Shown: positions 17,406 through 27,938, counted from the stretch's first letter. The stretch is DNA of 59,256 nucleotides from Burkholderiales bacterium (GCA_947448955.1 CANFPU010000010.1:1-59256), one strand, 5' to 3'. Translations and numbers: made by a program. The notes: a model not told the origin generated them from the sequence alone.

Positions 17406-18311
17406 ATGGTGACCTTGATGCTCGCACGCCTACCTGCCGCTTTGCGCGGCGCTTTAACCGCCCTGATACTGACGCTGAGCACGCTGCTGTTGACCATGCT
17501 GATGATGCCGCCTGCGCTGTTCAAGCTGCTGGCCTTGCCCTCGTTACGCCGGACATGCGACCACGCGCTGACCGCGCTGGCCTCGGCCTGGGTGGCGATC
17601 AACAATCGTTGGATTGCCGCGGTGCGCCCTGCGCTGTGGGACGTGCAGGGCGTGGCCGGGCTGCACTCGCGCGGCTGGTACTTGGTGTCGGCGAACCACC
17701 AGAGCTGGGTCGACATCCTGGTGCTGCAACGCATCTTTCACGGCAAGATCCCGTTCCTGAAGTTTTTCCTCAAGCAAGAGCTGATCTGGGTGCCAGTGAT
17801 CGGCTTGGCTTGGTGGGCATTGGACTTCCCGTTCATGAAGCGCGGCCGCGGTCATGGTGCGCGCCAGAACGACTTGCTGGCCACCCGCCTGGCCTGCGAA
17901 AAGTTCAAGCGCATCCCGACCTCGGTGATCAACTTTGTCGAGGGCACCCGTTTCACCCCAGCCAAGCAGGCCGCGCAGCGCAGTCCTTACCGTCATCTGC
18001 TCAAGCCCAAGATTGGCGGCTTGGGCATTGCGCTGGCGACGATGGGCGAACAGTTCGAGGCCTTGCTCGACGTGACGATCGTTTACCCGCAGGGCGCACC
18101 GAAGTTCTGGGACCTGCTGTGTGGGCGCATCCCCGCGGTGTCGGTGCGGGTTCAGGTGCGCGAGATCCCGGATGCCGTGCTGGGCAGCGACCCGGTCGGC
18201 GACAAGGCCTACCGCCAACGTCTCAATGCCTGGGTCGATCAGCAATGGGTTGAGAAAGACCTGCTGATCGACGGCATGCTGTCGGCTTCGCGGCCAACGC
18301 CCGCGGGTTGA
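17406..18311 (+). CDS. PlsC-like acyltransferase (YihG type)
   Basis: This is a 301-residue inner-membrane acyltransferase. An N-terminal hydrophobic helix (ALTALILTLSTLLLTML) precedes the catalytic motif NHQSWVD, which holds the His98-x4-Asp103 pair. The glycerol-phosphate-binding block FVEGTRF follows near residue 178, and FMKRG lies between them. The block order and length fit the YihG-type 1-acylglycerol-3-phosphate acyltransferases of phospholipid synthesis. It starts 57 bp after the small exported protein gene. Confidence 0.88.
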   Translation: MVTLMLARLPAALRGALTALILTLSTLLLTMLMMPPALFKLLALPSLRRTCDHALTALASAWVAINNRWIAAVRPALWDVQGVAGLHSRGWYLVSANHQSWVDILVLQRIFHGKIPFLKFFLKQELIWVPVIGLAWWALDFPFMKRGRGHGARQNDLLATRLACEKFKRIPTSVINFVEGTRFTPAKQAAQRSPYRHLLKPKIGGLGIALATMGEQFEALLDVTIVYPQGAPKFWDLLCGRIPAVSVRVQVREIPDAVLGSDPVGDKAYRQRLNAWVDQQWVEKDLLIDGMLSASRPTPAG

Positions 18312-18345
18312 AAATCGGGACCTCAGACCTTCTGGCGCCCCGATC

Positions 18346-19935
18346 TTGACCCTTGAACCCGCCCGCCGTGCCGCAGCCGCTTACCGCCTGTTCGTGGTCG
18401 GCCTGCTCGGCTTCGCCTCTGGCCTGCCGCTGGCGCTGACCGGCCAGGCACTGCAGGCCTGGCTCAGTACCGAGGGGGTGGACATCGCCACCATCGGTTT
18501 TCTCAGCCTGGTCGGTCTGCCCTACACGTTCAAGTTTTTGTGGGCGCCGCTGATGGACCGCTTCGAGCTCTGGCCCGCTCTGGGCCGGCGCCGCGGTTGG
18601 CTGGTGCTGACGCAGTTGACCTTGGCCGGCGCGCTATGGGCTTTGTCGGCCACCCCGCCGCGCGGCGCGCTGCAAGTCTTTGCGCTGCTGGCGGTGGTGG
18701 TGGCATTCGTGTCGGCCTCGCAGGATGTGGTGATCGATGCCTACCGCACCGATCTGCTGACGCCGGCCCAGCGTGGCTTGGGGGCTTCGTTAAGCGTTTT
18801 GGGCTACCGGCTGGCGATGATCTTGTCAGGTGGCGTGGCACTGATCTGGACCGATGCCACCCAAGGCAGCGGCTGGTCCTGGCCGCAGGTCTACCGGTTG
18901 ATGGCGGCGATCATGGTCGGTGCCGCGCTGGTCTCGGCGCTGTTGTTGCCGCGGCTTGCGGCCCCGCCTGCCGACAGTGCCGGGCCGGTAAGCGGCACTG
19001 CGCGCCACGACCTGATGGGCTTTGCCGCGGTGCTTGCCGCGGTGGCCTTGGGTTACCTGGCGACGCTGCATTTGTTCACGCCGCTGGCCCGGGCGCTGCT
19101 GGGGCCTTGGCTGGCGCTGGGCTCGCTGGGCCAAGGCCTGCAAGCGCGCTGGATCGACTTGCTGGCGCTGCTGATGGGACTGGGTATGACGCTGCCGCTG
19201 GCGGCCTGGGCGGCCCGGCGCGCTCGCTTCGAGACCTTGCTGGGCGGCTTGCGCAGCTATTTCTCGCAGCCGGGCGCTGCGATGTTTCTGCTGTTCATCG
19301 TGCTCTACAAGCTTGGCGATGCGTTCGCTGGCGCGCTGATGACGCCCTTCCTGCTCAAGGCGATGGCGTTCAGCTCGGCCGAGGTCGGACTGGTCAACAA
19401 GATCATTGGGCTGTGGTTGACCATCGGCGGCGCGCTGCTGGGTGGGTTGCTGATGCTGCGGCTCGGGCTGTGGCGCGCGCTGATGCTGTTTGGGGTGCTG
19501 CAGGCCGCCAGCAACCTGGGGTTTTGGTGGCTGGCGGTTCAGGGCAAGGGCAGTCTGCCCGGCCTGCTGATCCCGGCTTTCGACTTCGGCTGGGTCTCGC
19601 TGAGCCAGGCCACGCCGGTCGACGGCGGCCTGTTGATGGTGATCGCTTTCGAGAACCTGTCGGGCGGCATGGGCACGGCGGCCTTCCTGGCTTTCTTGAT
19701 GAGCCTGACCCAGCAGCGCTTCACGGCGACCCAGTTTGCGATGCTCAGTGCTTTCGCATCGGTCGGCCGAGTCTGGGTCGGGCCACTGGCCGGGGTGCTG
19801 GCCGAGTCGATAGGCTGGCCCGCTTTCTTTGTCGTCTCAACCGTGCTGGCGCTGCCCGCGCTGGTGATGCTTTGGTCGATGCGTCTGACGCTGCGCCGGC
19901 TCGAATGGGTGCCTGGCGCGCCGGCTGACGATTGA
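18346..19935 (+). CDS. AmpG-like major facilitator permease
   Basis: This encodes 529 residues from a TTG at 18346, the only plausible start before the first membrane helix. About 12-14 hydrophobic helices are visible. LGFASGLPLALTGQALQAWL, the FLWAPLMDRFELWP loop and SQDVVIDAYRTDLL are typical of AmpG, which imports anhydromuropeptides for cell-wall recycling. The gene lies 34 bp after the acyltransferase gene. Assignment to the AmpG/SLC33 branch is firm; the exact substrate is inferred. Confidence 0.85.
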   Translation: MTLEPARRAAAAYRLFVVGLLGFASGLPLALTGQALQAWLSTEGVDIATIGFLSLVGLPYTFKFLWAPLMDRFELWPALGRRRGWLVLTQLTLAGALWALSATPPRGALQVFALLAVVVAFVSASQDVVIDAYRTDLLTPAQRGLGASLSVLGYRLAMILSGGVALIWTDATQGSGWSWPQVYRLMAAIMVGAALVSALLLPRLAAPPADSAGPVSGTARHDLMGFAAVLAAVALGYLATLHLFTPLARALLGPWLALGSLGQGLQARWIDLLALLMGLGMTLPLAAWAARRARFETLLGGLRSYFSQPGAAMFLLFIVLYKLGDAFAGALMTPFLLKAMAFSSAEVGLVNKIIGLWLTIGGALLGGLLMLRLGLWRALMLFGVLQAASNLGFWWLAVQGKGSLPGLLIPAFDFGWVSLSQATPVDGGLLMVIAFENLSGGMGTAAFLAFLMSLTQQRFTATQFAMLSAFASVGRVWVGPLAGVLAESIGWPAFFVVSTVLALPALVMLWSMRLTLRRLEWVPGAPADD

Positions 19936-19994
19936 CTATTCGCTGATCGGCCGCAGATGATCAGCCATCCAAATCCCCTCCGCAGGCCCAGTCG

Positions 19995-20921
19995 ATGACC
20001 TTATCCCACTGCACCGAGTTCAATGCTGAGGCTGACATCGCGTTGCCGGCCATCGCCTCGCGCTGCGGCTGTGCACTGCACGTCAGGCGCCGACTCGGCG
20101 GGGCGTTGATCGGCGCTGCCGCGCTGTCCGCGCTCGGTGGGGTGGGCGCGGTGCAGGCCGAAGACGCCGAGTGCCGGCGTTCGAGTTTCACAAAGCTGGT
20201 GTCGGCCGACCAGATCGAGCAGTCCGCCAACCAGCAATACCGCCAGATGCTGCAGCAAGCCAGCGAGCAGCGCGCGCTGGCGCCGCTTGATAATACCCAG
20301 TTGCAGCGGCTGCGCTACATCGCCAAACGCATCATCCCATTCACCGCCGGCTGCAACCCGCGCTCCTCGCAATGGCATTGGGACGTCAACCTGATCGGCT
20401 CTCAGCAGCTCAACGCCTTTTGCATGCCGGGCGGCAAGATCGCTTTCTATTTCGGCATCCTGGCCAAACTCCAGCTCGATGACGATGAGGTCGCGATCAT
20501 CATGGGTCACGAGGTCGGGCATGCGCTGCTTGAGCATGCCCGCGAGCGAATGGGCAAGACCATGGCCACCCGCGGCGCGGCCGAATTGGGCTCAGCGTTG
20601 CTCGGCCTGGGCGGTGCGGGTCGAACCCTGGCCGACATGGGTGGGCAGTTGCTGACGCTGCGTTTCTCGCGTGACGACGAGTCCGAAGCCGATGCGCTGG
20701 GCTTGGTGCTGGCTTCGCGTGCCGGCTATCGGCCAGCGGCCGGTGTGTCCTTGTGGCGCAAGATGATGGCCGCCAGCAAGGGTGCGCCGCCGCAGTGGCT
20801 GAGCACCCACCCTTCGGGCGATACCCGCATCCGCGACATGGAGTCGCGCATGGCGCGGGTCGAGCCGATGTTTGACCAGGCCGCCAAGCCCGACCGCCGC
20901 TTCGCGCCTCCCAAGGCCTGA
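19995..20921 (+). CDS. M48-family metallopeptidase, exported
   Basis: This is a 308-residue zinc protease of the M48 (LoiP/HtpX-like) family. After an N-terminal hydrophobic segment (GGALIGAAALSALGGVGAVQA), the catalytic HEVGH lies at 172-176 and the third ligand is in DDESEADALG. NAFCMPGGKIAFYFGIL is the usual strand before the active site. No TPR domain follows. It probably works in the periplasm or outer membrane in quality control. The ATG at 19995 gives a long leader; a later start would shorten the n-region but is not resolved. Confidence 0.9.
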   Translation: MTLSHCTEFNAEADIALPAIASRCGCALHVRRRLGGALIGAAALSALGGVGAVQAEDAECRRSSFTKLVSADQIEQSANQQYRQMLQQASEQRALAPLDNTQLQRLRYIAKRIIPFTAGCNPRSSQWHWDVNLIGSQQLNAFCMPGGKIAFYFGILAKLQLDDDEVAIIMGHEVGHALLEHARERMGKTMATRGAAELGSALLGLGGAGRTLADMGGQLLTLRFSRDDESEADALGLVLASRAGYRPAAGVSLWRKMMAASKGAPPQWLSTHPSGDTRIRDMESRMARVEPMFDQAAKPDRRFAPPKA

Positions 20922-20937
20922 AGCGCAGGCCCAGCGC

Positions 20938-21576
20938 TCAGGTACCCGAGACGTAGGGGTTGCTCCGTCGTTCGCGGCCGAAGCTGCTCTCGGGGCCATG
21001 GCCGGGAATAAAGACGGTGGCATCACCCATCGGCCAGAGCCGATCGACGATGCTGTTGATGAGCGTGTCGTGGTCGCCGCCGGGGAAATCGGTGCGGCCG
21101 ATGCTGCCGGCGAACAACACGTCGCCGACGAACGCGCGCCCAGCCTGCTCGCTGTAGAAGACCACATGGCCGGGGGTGTGGCCTGGGCAGTGGCGCACCG
21201 CCAGCGTGCAGTGGCCGACCATGACCTGGTCTCCGTCGGCCAGCCAGCGCGTGGGCTTGAAGGGCTCGGCCGGCGCGAAGCCGAACCGCTTGGCCTGCTC
21301 GGCCAGGCCGTCGATCCAAAACTGGTCACCTGGGTGAGGGCCGACGATCGGCAGCCCCAGCTCGCGTGCCAGCGCCCCGGTGCCGCCGGCATGGTCGATG
21401 TGCGCATGCGTGAGCAAGATCTGCTTGAGCGTGACACCCAGCCGCGCAACCTCGGCGCGGATCTTGGCCAGGTCGCCGCCTGGATCGACCACCGCGGCCT
21501 CGCGGGTCTCGTCGCACCACAGGATCGAGCAGTTCTGCTGGAATGGCGTGACAGGGACGGTCAGGTACTGAAGCAT
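20938..21576 (-). CDS. Metallo-beta-lactamase fold hydrolase, glyoxalase II-like
   Basis: This encodes 212 residues from the ATG at 21576. The metal-binding motif LLTHAHIDHAGG is followed by VRHCPGHTPGHVVFY, the later ligands of the fold, and by GDVLFAGSIGRTDFPGGD, a hallmark of the short YcbL/GloB-type hydroxyacylglutathione hydrolases. The substrate is probably a glutathione or CoA thioester. It is convergent with the M48 gene (16 bp gap). An upstream in-frame extension is rejected as non-coding. Confidence 0.88.
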   Translation of the reverse strand: MLQYLTVPVTPFQQNCSILWCDETREAAVVDPGGDLAKIRAEVARLGVTLKQILLTHAHIDHAGGTGALARELGLPIVGPHPGDQFWIDGLAEQAKRFGFAPAEPFKPTRWLADGDQVMVGHCTLAVRHCPGHTPGHVVFYSEQAGRAFVGDVLFAGSIGRTDFPGGDHDTLINSIVDRLWPMGDATVFIPGHGPESSFGRERRSNPYVSGT

Positions 21577-21860
21577 GGCAGGGCTCGGTGGTTGGAGCGC
21601 TGATTCTCGCAACAAGGTCGGGGTCTCGGGGTGCGGCGTGCGGCGGACGATCGGGGCCCGCCACAAGCGCCGTTGCAGCCTCGCGCTTTCGGGCCTTCGG
21701 GTTTTCCTTGACAATCCCACCCGCGCCGACAATGGGTGGCCTCAGCTGGGCGTCAGCTAGGTGTGAAACACTCGCCCCCCAATGTGGACTGGGCGTCTGC
21801 CATGCCCGGTCCCATCCGATGTTGCGAAACACAGTTCAAGTTCTTATCTGGAGACATGTG

Positions 21861-23093
21861 ATGAAGATTTTTCCCAAAGCCCTGGCTGCGGTAGCGCTGG
21901 CTGCTGCGATGACGGCCGTGTTTGCCGCTGATCCGATCAAGATCGGTGTTGCCGGTCCGTTTACCGGCGGTTCATCGTCGATGGGTGTGAGCATGCGCGA
22001 CGGTGTGCGCATGGCCGCTGACGAGATCAACAAGGCCGGTGGCGTGCTGGGTCGCCAGCTGCTGCTGATCGAGCGCGATGACGAAGCCAAGAACGAGCGC
22101 GGTGTGCAGATCGCCCAGGAGCTGATCAACAAAGAGAAGGTCGCCGCCGCAGTGGGTTACATCAACACCGGCGTGGCACTGGCATCGCAGCGTTTCTACC
22201 AGGAAGCCAAGATCCCGGTGATGAACAACGTGGCCACCGGCTCGATCATCACGCACCAGTTCGACGACCAGCCCGCCAACTACATTTTCCGCAACGCCGC
22301 CCACGACAGCATCCAGGCGCCAATGATTGTCGAGGAGGCGATCACCCGCCGTGGCTACAAGAAGGTCGCGATCCTGGCCGATTCGACCAACTATGGCCAG
22401 CTCGGTCGCGAGGATCTCGAGAAGGCGTTGGCGCTCAAGAGCATCAAGGCGGTGGCGGTGGAGAAGTTCAACATCAAGGATGTGGACATGACCGCGCAGT
22501 TGCTCAAAGCCAAGGAAGCCGGTGCCGAGGTCGTGCTGACCTACGCGATCGGACCTGAGCTGGCGCAGATTGCCAACGGCATGACCAAGCTGGGTTGGAA
22601 GGTGCCGATGATCGGCAGTTGGACACTGTCGATGGCCAACTTCATCGACAACGCCGGCCCCGGCGGCGAGGGTGCGCGCATGCCGCAGACCTTCATTCAG
22701 GAGCCGACGACGCCCAAGCGCCAATCCTTCATCATCAGCTACCTCAAGACCTTCAACCCGAAGAACGCACGCATCGATTCACCGGTGTCGGCGGCTCAGG
22801 GTTACGACTCGATCTACCTGCTGGCCGCTGCAATCAAGCAAGCCGGCTCGACCGACGGCCCCAAGATCAAGGCCGCTCTTGAGGACCTGAAGGCGCCCGT
22901 CGAGGGCGTCGTGACGACTTACAACAAGCCCTTCACCGCCAAGGACCATGAGGCGATCACCGCCAACATCCCGGTCTTCGGCGAGGTCAAGGGGGCCCGT
23001 GTGGTGTACGCCTATCCGGATGACCAGAAGAAGGCGTCCGAGGTTCGCGTCAAAGATGCCAATGCCAAGGGTGCGCTGACCGTCAAGAAATAA
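21861..23093 (+). CDS. Branched-chain amino acid-type ABC transporter substrate-binding protein
   Basis: This encodes 410 residues from the ATG at 21861 with GGAG 7 bp upstream. The signal peptide (ALAAVALAAAMTAVFA) is followed by IKIGVAGPFTGGSSSMG, the start of a LivK-type periplasmic binding fold (Peripla_BP_6). It begins the operon with livH, the livM-livG fusion and livF. This class binds branched-chain amino acids, amides, urea or aromatic acids; the ligand cannot be told from the sequence. Confidence 0.93.
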   Translation: MKIFPKALAAVALAAAMTAVFAADPIKIGVAGPFTGGSSSMGVSMRDGVRMAADEINKAGGVLGRQLLLIERDDEAKNERGVQIAQELINKEKVAAAVGYINTGVALASQRFYQEAKIPVMNNVATGSIITHQFDDQPANYIFRNAAHDSIQAPMIVEEAITRRGYKKVAILADSTNYGQLGREDLEKALALKSIKAVAVEKFNIKDVDMTAQLLKAKEAGAEVVLTYAIGPELAQIANGMTKLGWKVPMIGSWTLSMANFIDNAGPGGEGARMPQTFIQEPTTPKRQSFIISYLKTFNPKNARIDSPVSAAQGYDSIYLLAAAIKQAGSTDGPKIKAALEDLKAPVEGVVTTYNKPFTAKDHEAITANIPVFGEVKGARVVYAYPDDQKKASEVRVKDANAKGALTVKK

Positions 23094-23198
23094 GGCGCCA
23101 GCCCAGGTAGCGCTGCTCTTTCCCGCCGGGCTCGCCTGGCGGACACCCTCCGCCGGGCTTCTCCCCGGCGGCATCCATTCCAGACCCGGAACCCTGCC

Positions 23199-24074
23199 AT
23201 GCAGATCTTCACCCAACTGGTGTTCAGCGGTATCGCGCTAGGCATGATCTACGCCGTGATCGCCTTTGGCTACCAGCTCACGTTTGCCACCTCAGACACA
23301 CTGAACTTCGGCCAGGGCGATGCGCTGATGCTGGGCGCGCTGGTGGGCCTGACGCTGGTGGGGCTGGGCGTCAACTACTGGCTGATGATCCCGCTGGTCT
23401 GCTTGTTCGGCATCGCGCAGGGCGCGTTGGTCGAGTGTATCGGTGTGCGGCCGGCGATCAAGATCAAGAGCGAGTTCGGCTGGATCATGTCGACGATCGC
23501 ACTCGGCATCATCTTCAAGAACGTGGCTGAGAACGTCTGGGGTCGCGACGACCTGAAGTTCCCCTCGCCGCTGCCGGAGTCCCCGCTGCACTTCCTGGGC
23601 GCCAACGTGTTGCCGATGGAGATTCTGGTGGTGTTCGGGGCCTTGGGCATGATGCTGGCGGTCGAACTGTTCAACCGAAAGTCGATCTATGGCAAGGCGG
23701 TGGTCGCGACCTTCAACGACCGCGACGCCGCCAAGCTGATGGGCATCAACACCGGGCTGGTGATCACCTTTTCGTACGCGTTGTCGTCGCTGACCGCTGG
23801 TTTTGCCGGGGTGCTGATCGCACCGCTGACGCTCACCGGCGCGACGATGGGCGCGGTGCTTGGCCTGAAGGCCTTTGCGGTGGCGATCATCGGTGGCCTG
23901 AACAGTGGCATGGGCATCATCGTCGGCGGCATCATCCTCGGCGTGGCCGAGACCACCACGGGCTTCTACCTCTCGACCGGTTACAAGGACGTTCCTGGCC
24001 TGGTGCTGCTGCTGGTGGTGCTGGCCGTCAAGCCGGCTGGCCTGTTCGGCAAGAGCGCGATCAAGAAGGTCTGA
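23199..24074 (+). CDS. livH: ABC transporter permease, LivH type
   Basis: This is a 291-residue inner-membrane permease. QLVFSGIALGMIYAVIAFGY at the N-terminus and the conserved NTGLVITFSYALSSLTAGFAG and AFAVAIIGGLNSGMG blocks mark LivH. About eight hydrophobic helices are visible. It is the second gene of the importer operon, 105 bp after the binding protein. The symbol refers to family position; the transported solute is not proven. Confidence 0.92.
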   Translation: MQIFTQLVFSGIALGMIYAVIAFGYQLTFATSDTLNFGQGDALMLGALVGLTLVGLGVNYWLMIPLVCLFGIAQGALVECIGVRPAIKIKSEFGWIMSTIALGIIFKNVAENVWGRDDLKFPSPLPESPLHFLGANVLPMEILVVFGALGMMLAVELFNRKSIYGKAVVATFNDRDAAKLMGINTGLVITFSYALSSLTAGFAGVLIAPLTLTGATMGAVLGLKAFAVAIIGGLNSGMGIIVGGIILGVAETTTGFYLSTGYKDVPGLVLLLVVLAVKPAGLFGKSAIKKV

Positions 24075-24184
24075 AAAATGACAAGTTCTCCGCTCACTTC
24101 TTTCGCTACCCCCAGGCCCTGGCAGGAGCCTCTTCGCGGCCCCTGGGGCGGCAGTTCTCTTGAGGCGGTCCGGTAGGCACGGCT

Positions 24185-26116
24185 ATGAACAAACGAATCG
24201 TTCTGATCTCCATCGTCGGTTTCGCCCTCGTCGGCCTGTTGCCGATGGCGGTGCACAACCCGTACTACATCCACCTGGTCGAGACCATCATGATCTACGC
24301 GATCGTGCTGTTCGGCCTGGACATCGTCGTCGGCTACACCGGCCAGGTCTCGCTCGGCCATGCCGGGCTGTTCGGCATCGGCGCCTACGCTGCCGGCGTG
24401 CTGGTGATGAAGTTTGGCGCGCCACTGTGGGTCGCGCTGCCGGCGGCGATCGCGGTGACTGCCGGCTTTGGCGCACTGCTGGCGCTACCCGCGCTGCGGG
24501 TGACCGGGCCGTATCTGGCGATGGTCACGCTGGCCTTTGGCACCATCATCCAGATTCTCATCAACGAGATGACCTTTCTGACCGAAGGCCCGCTCGGCAT
24601 CAAGCTGGCCAAGCCCGAGTTGTTCGGTGCCAAGCTCGGCGAGCGCGAGTTTTACTGGGTGGTGCTGGCGATGCTGTTGTTGTCGCTGGTCGTTGTTCAC
24701 CGCATCCTGCGCTCGCATCTGGGCCGCGCTTTCGAGGCGCTGCGCGGTAGCCCGGTGGCATCGGACTGCATGGGCGTGTCGGTCTACCGCTACAAGGTCT
24801 ATGCGTTCGTGGTCAGTGCCGGTTTGGCCGGTCTGGCGGGTTCGCTGTATGCCTATTCTGAGCAGTACATCTCGCCCAACACCTACAACTTCGAGCTCAC
24901 GGTGAGCTTCCTGCTGGCCATCATCATGGGTGGGCGCAAGACCCGCACCGGCGCGCTGTTGGGTGCGACCATCGTCGTGCTGCTGCCCAAGTTGCTCGAC
25001 GACTTGGAGATGTTCCGCTATGTGGCCGTCGGCGTGGCCGTGCTGGTGACGCTGGGTGCGCTGGTGTCGGTGCGGCGTGGCAAGACCGCCTGGCGCTCAG
25101 CCGCAGTGCCGGTGCTCGGCAGTATCGGGCTGGCTGCAGTCTCTTTCGTGTTGCAGACCATGACCGACTGGCGGCTGTCGATTTTCGGTCTGATCACATT
25201 GTTCGTCGTCTACTACCTGCAGGACGGCATTGTCGGTTTTGTGCGCAATGCGCTGAACCTCAAACCACCGGTCAATCAGGTCGACGAAGCCCAGGTCGAG
25301 TTGATGCGTGGCGACGCGATCGCCAATGCCAAGTCATCGGCCAATGGGCCTGAAGTGCTGCTGACGGCCAGCCATGTGCTGATGCAGTTCGGTGGCCTCA
25401 AGGCGCTCAACGATGTGGATCTGCAGGTCAAGCGCGGCACGGTGCACGGCCTGATTGGCCCCAATGGTTCAGGCAAGAGCACGATGATGAATGTGCTGAC
25501 CGGTATTTACGTGCCCACCGCTGGCGAGATCAGCTTTGCCGGCCGGTCGGTGGTCGGACGCACCTCGTCTGATATCGCGCTGTCCGGCATCGCGCGAACC
25601 TTTCAGAACGTCCAGCTGTTCGGTGAGATGACTGCCTTGCAGAACGTGATGGTCGGCTTGCACCACAGTTTTGCCAGCAACCTGCTCGATGTGTCACTGC
25701 ACACGCCGCGTTACCAGCGTGAGGACGCTGCGGCGACCGCGCGAGCCCTGAGCCTGCTGCAGTTTGTCGGATTGTCAGACATGGCGAACGAGGAGGCGCG
25801 TAACTTGCCCTACGGCAAACAGCGTCTGCTGGAGATCGCGCGTGCGCTGGCCCTCGACCCGCAGTTGCTGCTGCTCGACGAGCCCGCTGCAGGCTTGACC
25901 GCGCCGGACATCAAGGAGCTGGTGGCGATCATTGGCAAGATCCGCGAGCACGGCATCACACTGATCCTGATTGAGCACCATATGGACGTTGTGATGTCGG
26001 TCTGCGACACCGTCTCGGTGCTCGATTTCGGCCAGAAGATCGCCGAAGGCAAACCGGCTGCGGTGCAGGCCGATCCGAAGGTGATCGAGGCCTACCTCGG
26101 AGGACAGGCGGCATGA
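24185..26116 (+). CDS. Fused ABC permease and ATPase (LivM-LivG)
   Basis: This is a 643-residue single-frame fusion. Residues 1-300 are a LivM-type permease (GYTGQVSLGHAGLFGIGAYA). A linker of about 90 residues with two extra hydrophobic segments (VLGSIGLAAVSFVLQT and IFGLITLFVVYYL) follows. Residues from about 395 to the end are a LivG-type ATPase with the Walker A GPNGSGKST, the Q-loop in ARTFQNVQLF, the signature-like NLPYGKQRLLEIARAL, Walker B LLLLDEPAAGL and the H-loop IEHHMD. The signature reads LPYGKQ in place of LSGGQ, which is usual for LivG. No frameshift is seen. The fusion fixes the permease:ATPase ratio. Confidence 0.92.
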   Translation: MNKRIVLISIVGFALVGLLPMAVHNPYYIHLVETIMIYAIVLFGLDIVVGYTGQVSLGHAGLFGIGAYAAGVLVMKFGAPLWVALPAAIAVTAGFGALLALPALRVTGPYLAMVTLAFGTIIQILINEMTFLTEGPLGIKLAKPELFGAKLGEREFYWVVLAMLLLSLVVVHRILRSHLGRAFEALRGSPVASDCMGVSVYRYKVYAFVVSAGLAGLAGSLYAYSEQYISPNTYNFELTVSFLLAIIMGGRKTRTGALLGATIVVLLPKLLDDLEMFRYVAVGVAVLVTLGALVSVRRGKTAWRSAAVPVLGSIGLAAVSFVLQTMTDWRLSIFGLITLFVVYYLQDGIVGFVRNALNLKPPVNQVDEAQVELMRGDAIANAKSSANGPEVLLTASHVLMQFGGLKALNDVDLQVKRGTVHGLIGPNGSGKSTMMNVLTGIYVPTAGEISFAGRSVVGRTSSDIALSGIARTFQNVQLFGEMTALQNVMVGLHHSFASNLLDVSLHTPRYQREDAAATARALSLLQFVGLSDMANEEARNLPYGKQRLLEIARALALDPQLLLLDEPAAGLTAPDIKELVAIIGKIREHGITLILIEHHMDVVMSVCDTVSVLDFGQKIAEGKPAAVQADPKVIEAYLGGQAA

Positions 26117-26273
26117 GTCGCGACACTTTGTTTAGACGCAGGCGGACCGAGCGCCGGGCCGCTCCCATGCCGGCGGTTCGCCGGTGCCGGACAGTCCGCG
26201 GGACCGTCCTCTGTCCGCTCAGCCCCTCAGGGGATCAGTCGATGTACCCATCGCCCGAGGGGCGCCATTCACC
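26117..26273 (+). other. Intergenic region with hairpins between livMG and livF
   Basis: This 157-bp gap is long for an operon and rich in inverted repeats: CCGGCG-GTT-CGCCGG (26170-26184), a CGGACAG...CTGTCCG pair further on, and CCCCT-C-AGGGG (26223-26233). They may stabilise or process the mRNA. An upstream in-frame extension of livF through this region is rejected as non-coding. Confidence 0.5.
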
Positions 26274-26996
<723 letters not shown>

Positions 26997-27009
26997 AAGC
27001 GGAGCCTCA

Positions 27010-27043
27010 GCGTCGGCGTGAGCCGTCGCTGTGTCGCCGACGC
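27010..27043 (+). terminator. Probable terminator hairpin after the ABC importer operon
   Basis: A perfect 9-bp inverted repeat, GCGTCGGCG (27010-27018) and CGCCGACGC (27035-27043), with a 16-nt loop, lies 13 bp after the livF stop. A weak T-run (CTTTG) follows. It separates livF from the convergent VOC gene. Confidence 0.5.
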
Positions 27044-27134
27044 CGCTTTGATGCGGTCCGTAGACAGGGTCTGGCGTTGAACGTAGCGCCGTGGCGTGAC
27101 GGCTGGCCCCAGGGTCACCGCTTGCCAAGAGGCG

Positions 27135-27938
27135 TCAGCCCGGCAAGATCTCGAACGCCGCTCCATGGGTTTTGTCCAGCGCCAGGGCTTGCGCGGCGGC
27201 ACCCAGCGGCCCGCGCAGTGCCAGCCCGATCACTCCTGGCCCGCGTTCGTCCAGCCGGGCGCGTAGCGCGCCGCCGGCCGGCGCGCCCGGGCTGGGCGCC
27301 ACCAGCAGCAGGGTTGCGGTGCCCAGCGTCAGGGCTGCCAACCGCATGCCCAGACCCGGCAGCGTGACAGGCTCGGTGCCGGTGTCCGCCTGGGCGCCGA
27401 GCAGCGCGCGGTAGCGCTGCAGGCTGGCGTCGGCGTCGGTCACCGCGACGGTGATCGTGGCGACGCCCTGTACGCCGTTCGCATGCACCCGGACCTCGCC
27501 CTCCGGCACCCGCAATGCGCGCGCTGTGATGTCGCCACACAGAAAAGGCAGATCCGGCGTCGGCGCGGTGCCGATTTGCCATTGCAGACGTTCGCCATCG
27601 GGTCGCAGTCTGCCGCCTGCCACCGGTCCGCGATAGTCCAGTCCGCGGCCGCGTGCCGCGTCGATCACCGCGCCCATCTGGCTGGGCAGCAACGCGAAGT
27701 CGACGAAACCTTGCAGGCCGCGTTCGGCCGCGTAGGCCCAGCGGTGCGTGGTGTGTGGCTTCAGGAACGCGATCAGCTCTAGGTAGCTGCCATCGGCAAA
27801 ACCGACCAGCGCGTTGTGGGTCGCGCCCTCGGCATGGGCGCCGCCGCGCTGCACGTTGAAGCCGAGCGCGCTGAAGTCGGCGATGGCCAGTTCAAGATCG
27901 GTGACATGGATCACCACATGGTCTAGTGAGAGGGACAT
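27135..27938 (-). CDS. Glyoxalase-like (VOC, PF13468-type) protein
   Basis: This 267-residue protein begins with LDHVVIHVTDLELAIADFSALGFNV, typical of the Glyoxalase_3 group, and contains GFADGSYLELIAFL, where the Glu is a likely metal ligand. A second, weaker module lies around VATITVAVTDADASLQRYR. Function is not predictable; members are often found near detoxification genes. It is the last gene of the minus-strand sulfur operon, 75 bp after the rhodanese gene. Confidence 0.8.
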   Translation of the reverse strand: MSLSLDHVVIHVTDLELAIADFSALGFNVQRGGAHAEGATHNALVGFADGSYLELIAFLKPHTTHRWAYAAERGLQGFVDFALLPSQMGAVIDAARGRGLDYRGPVAGGRLRPDGERLQWQIGTAPTPDLPFLCGDITARALRVPEGEVRVHANGVQGVATITVAVTDADASLQRYRALLGAQADTGTEPVTLPGLGMRLAALTLGTATLLLVAPSPGAPAGGALRARLDERGPGVIGLALRGPLGAAAQALALDKTHGAAFEILPG

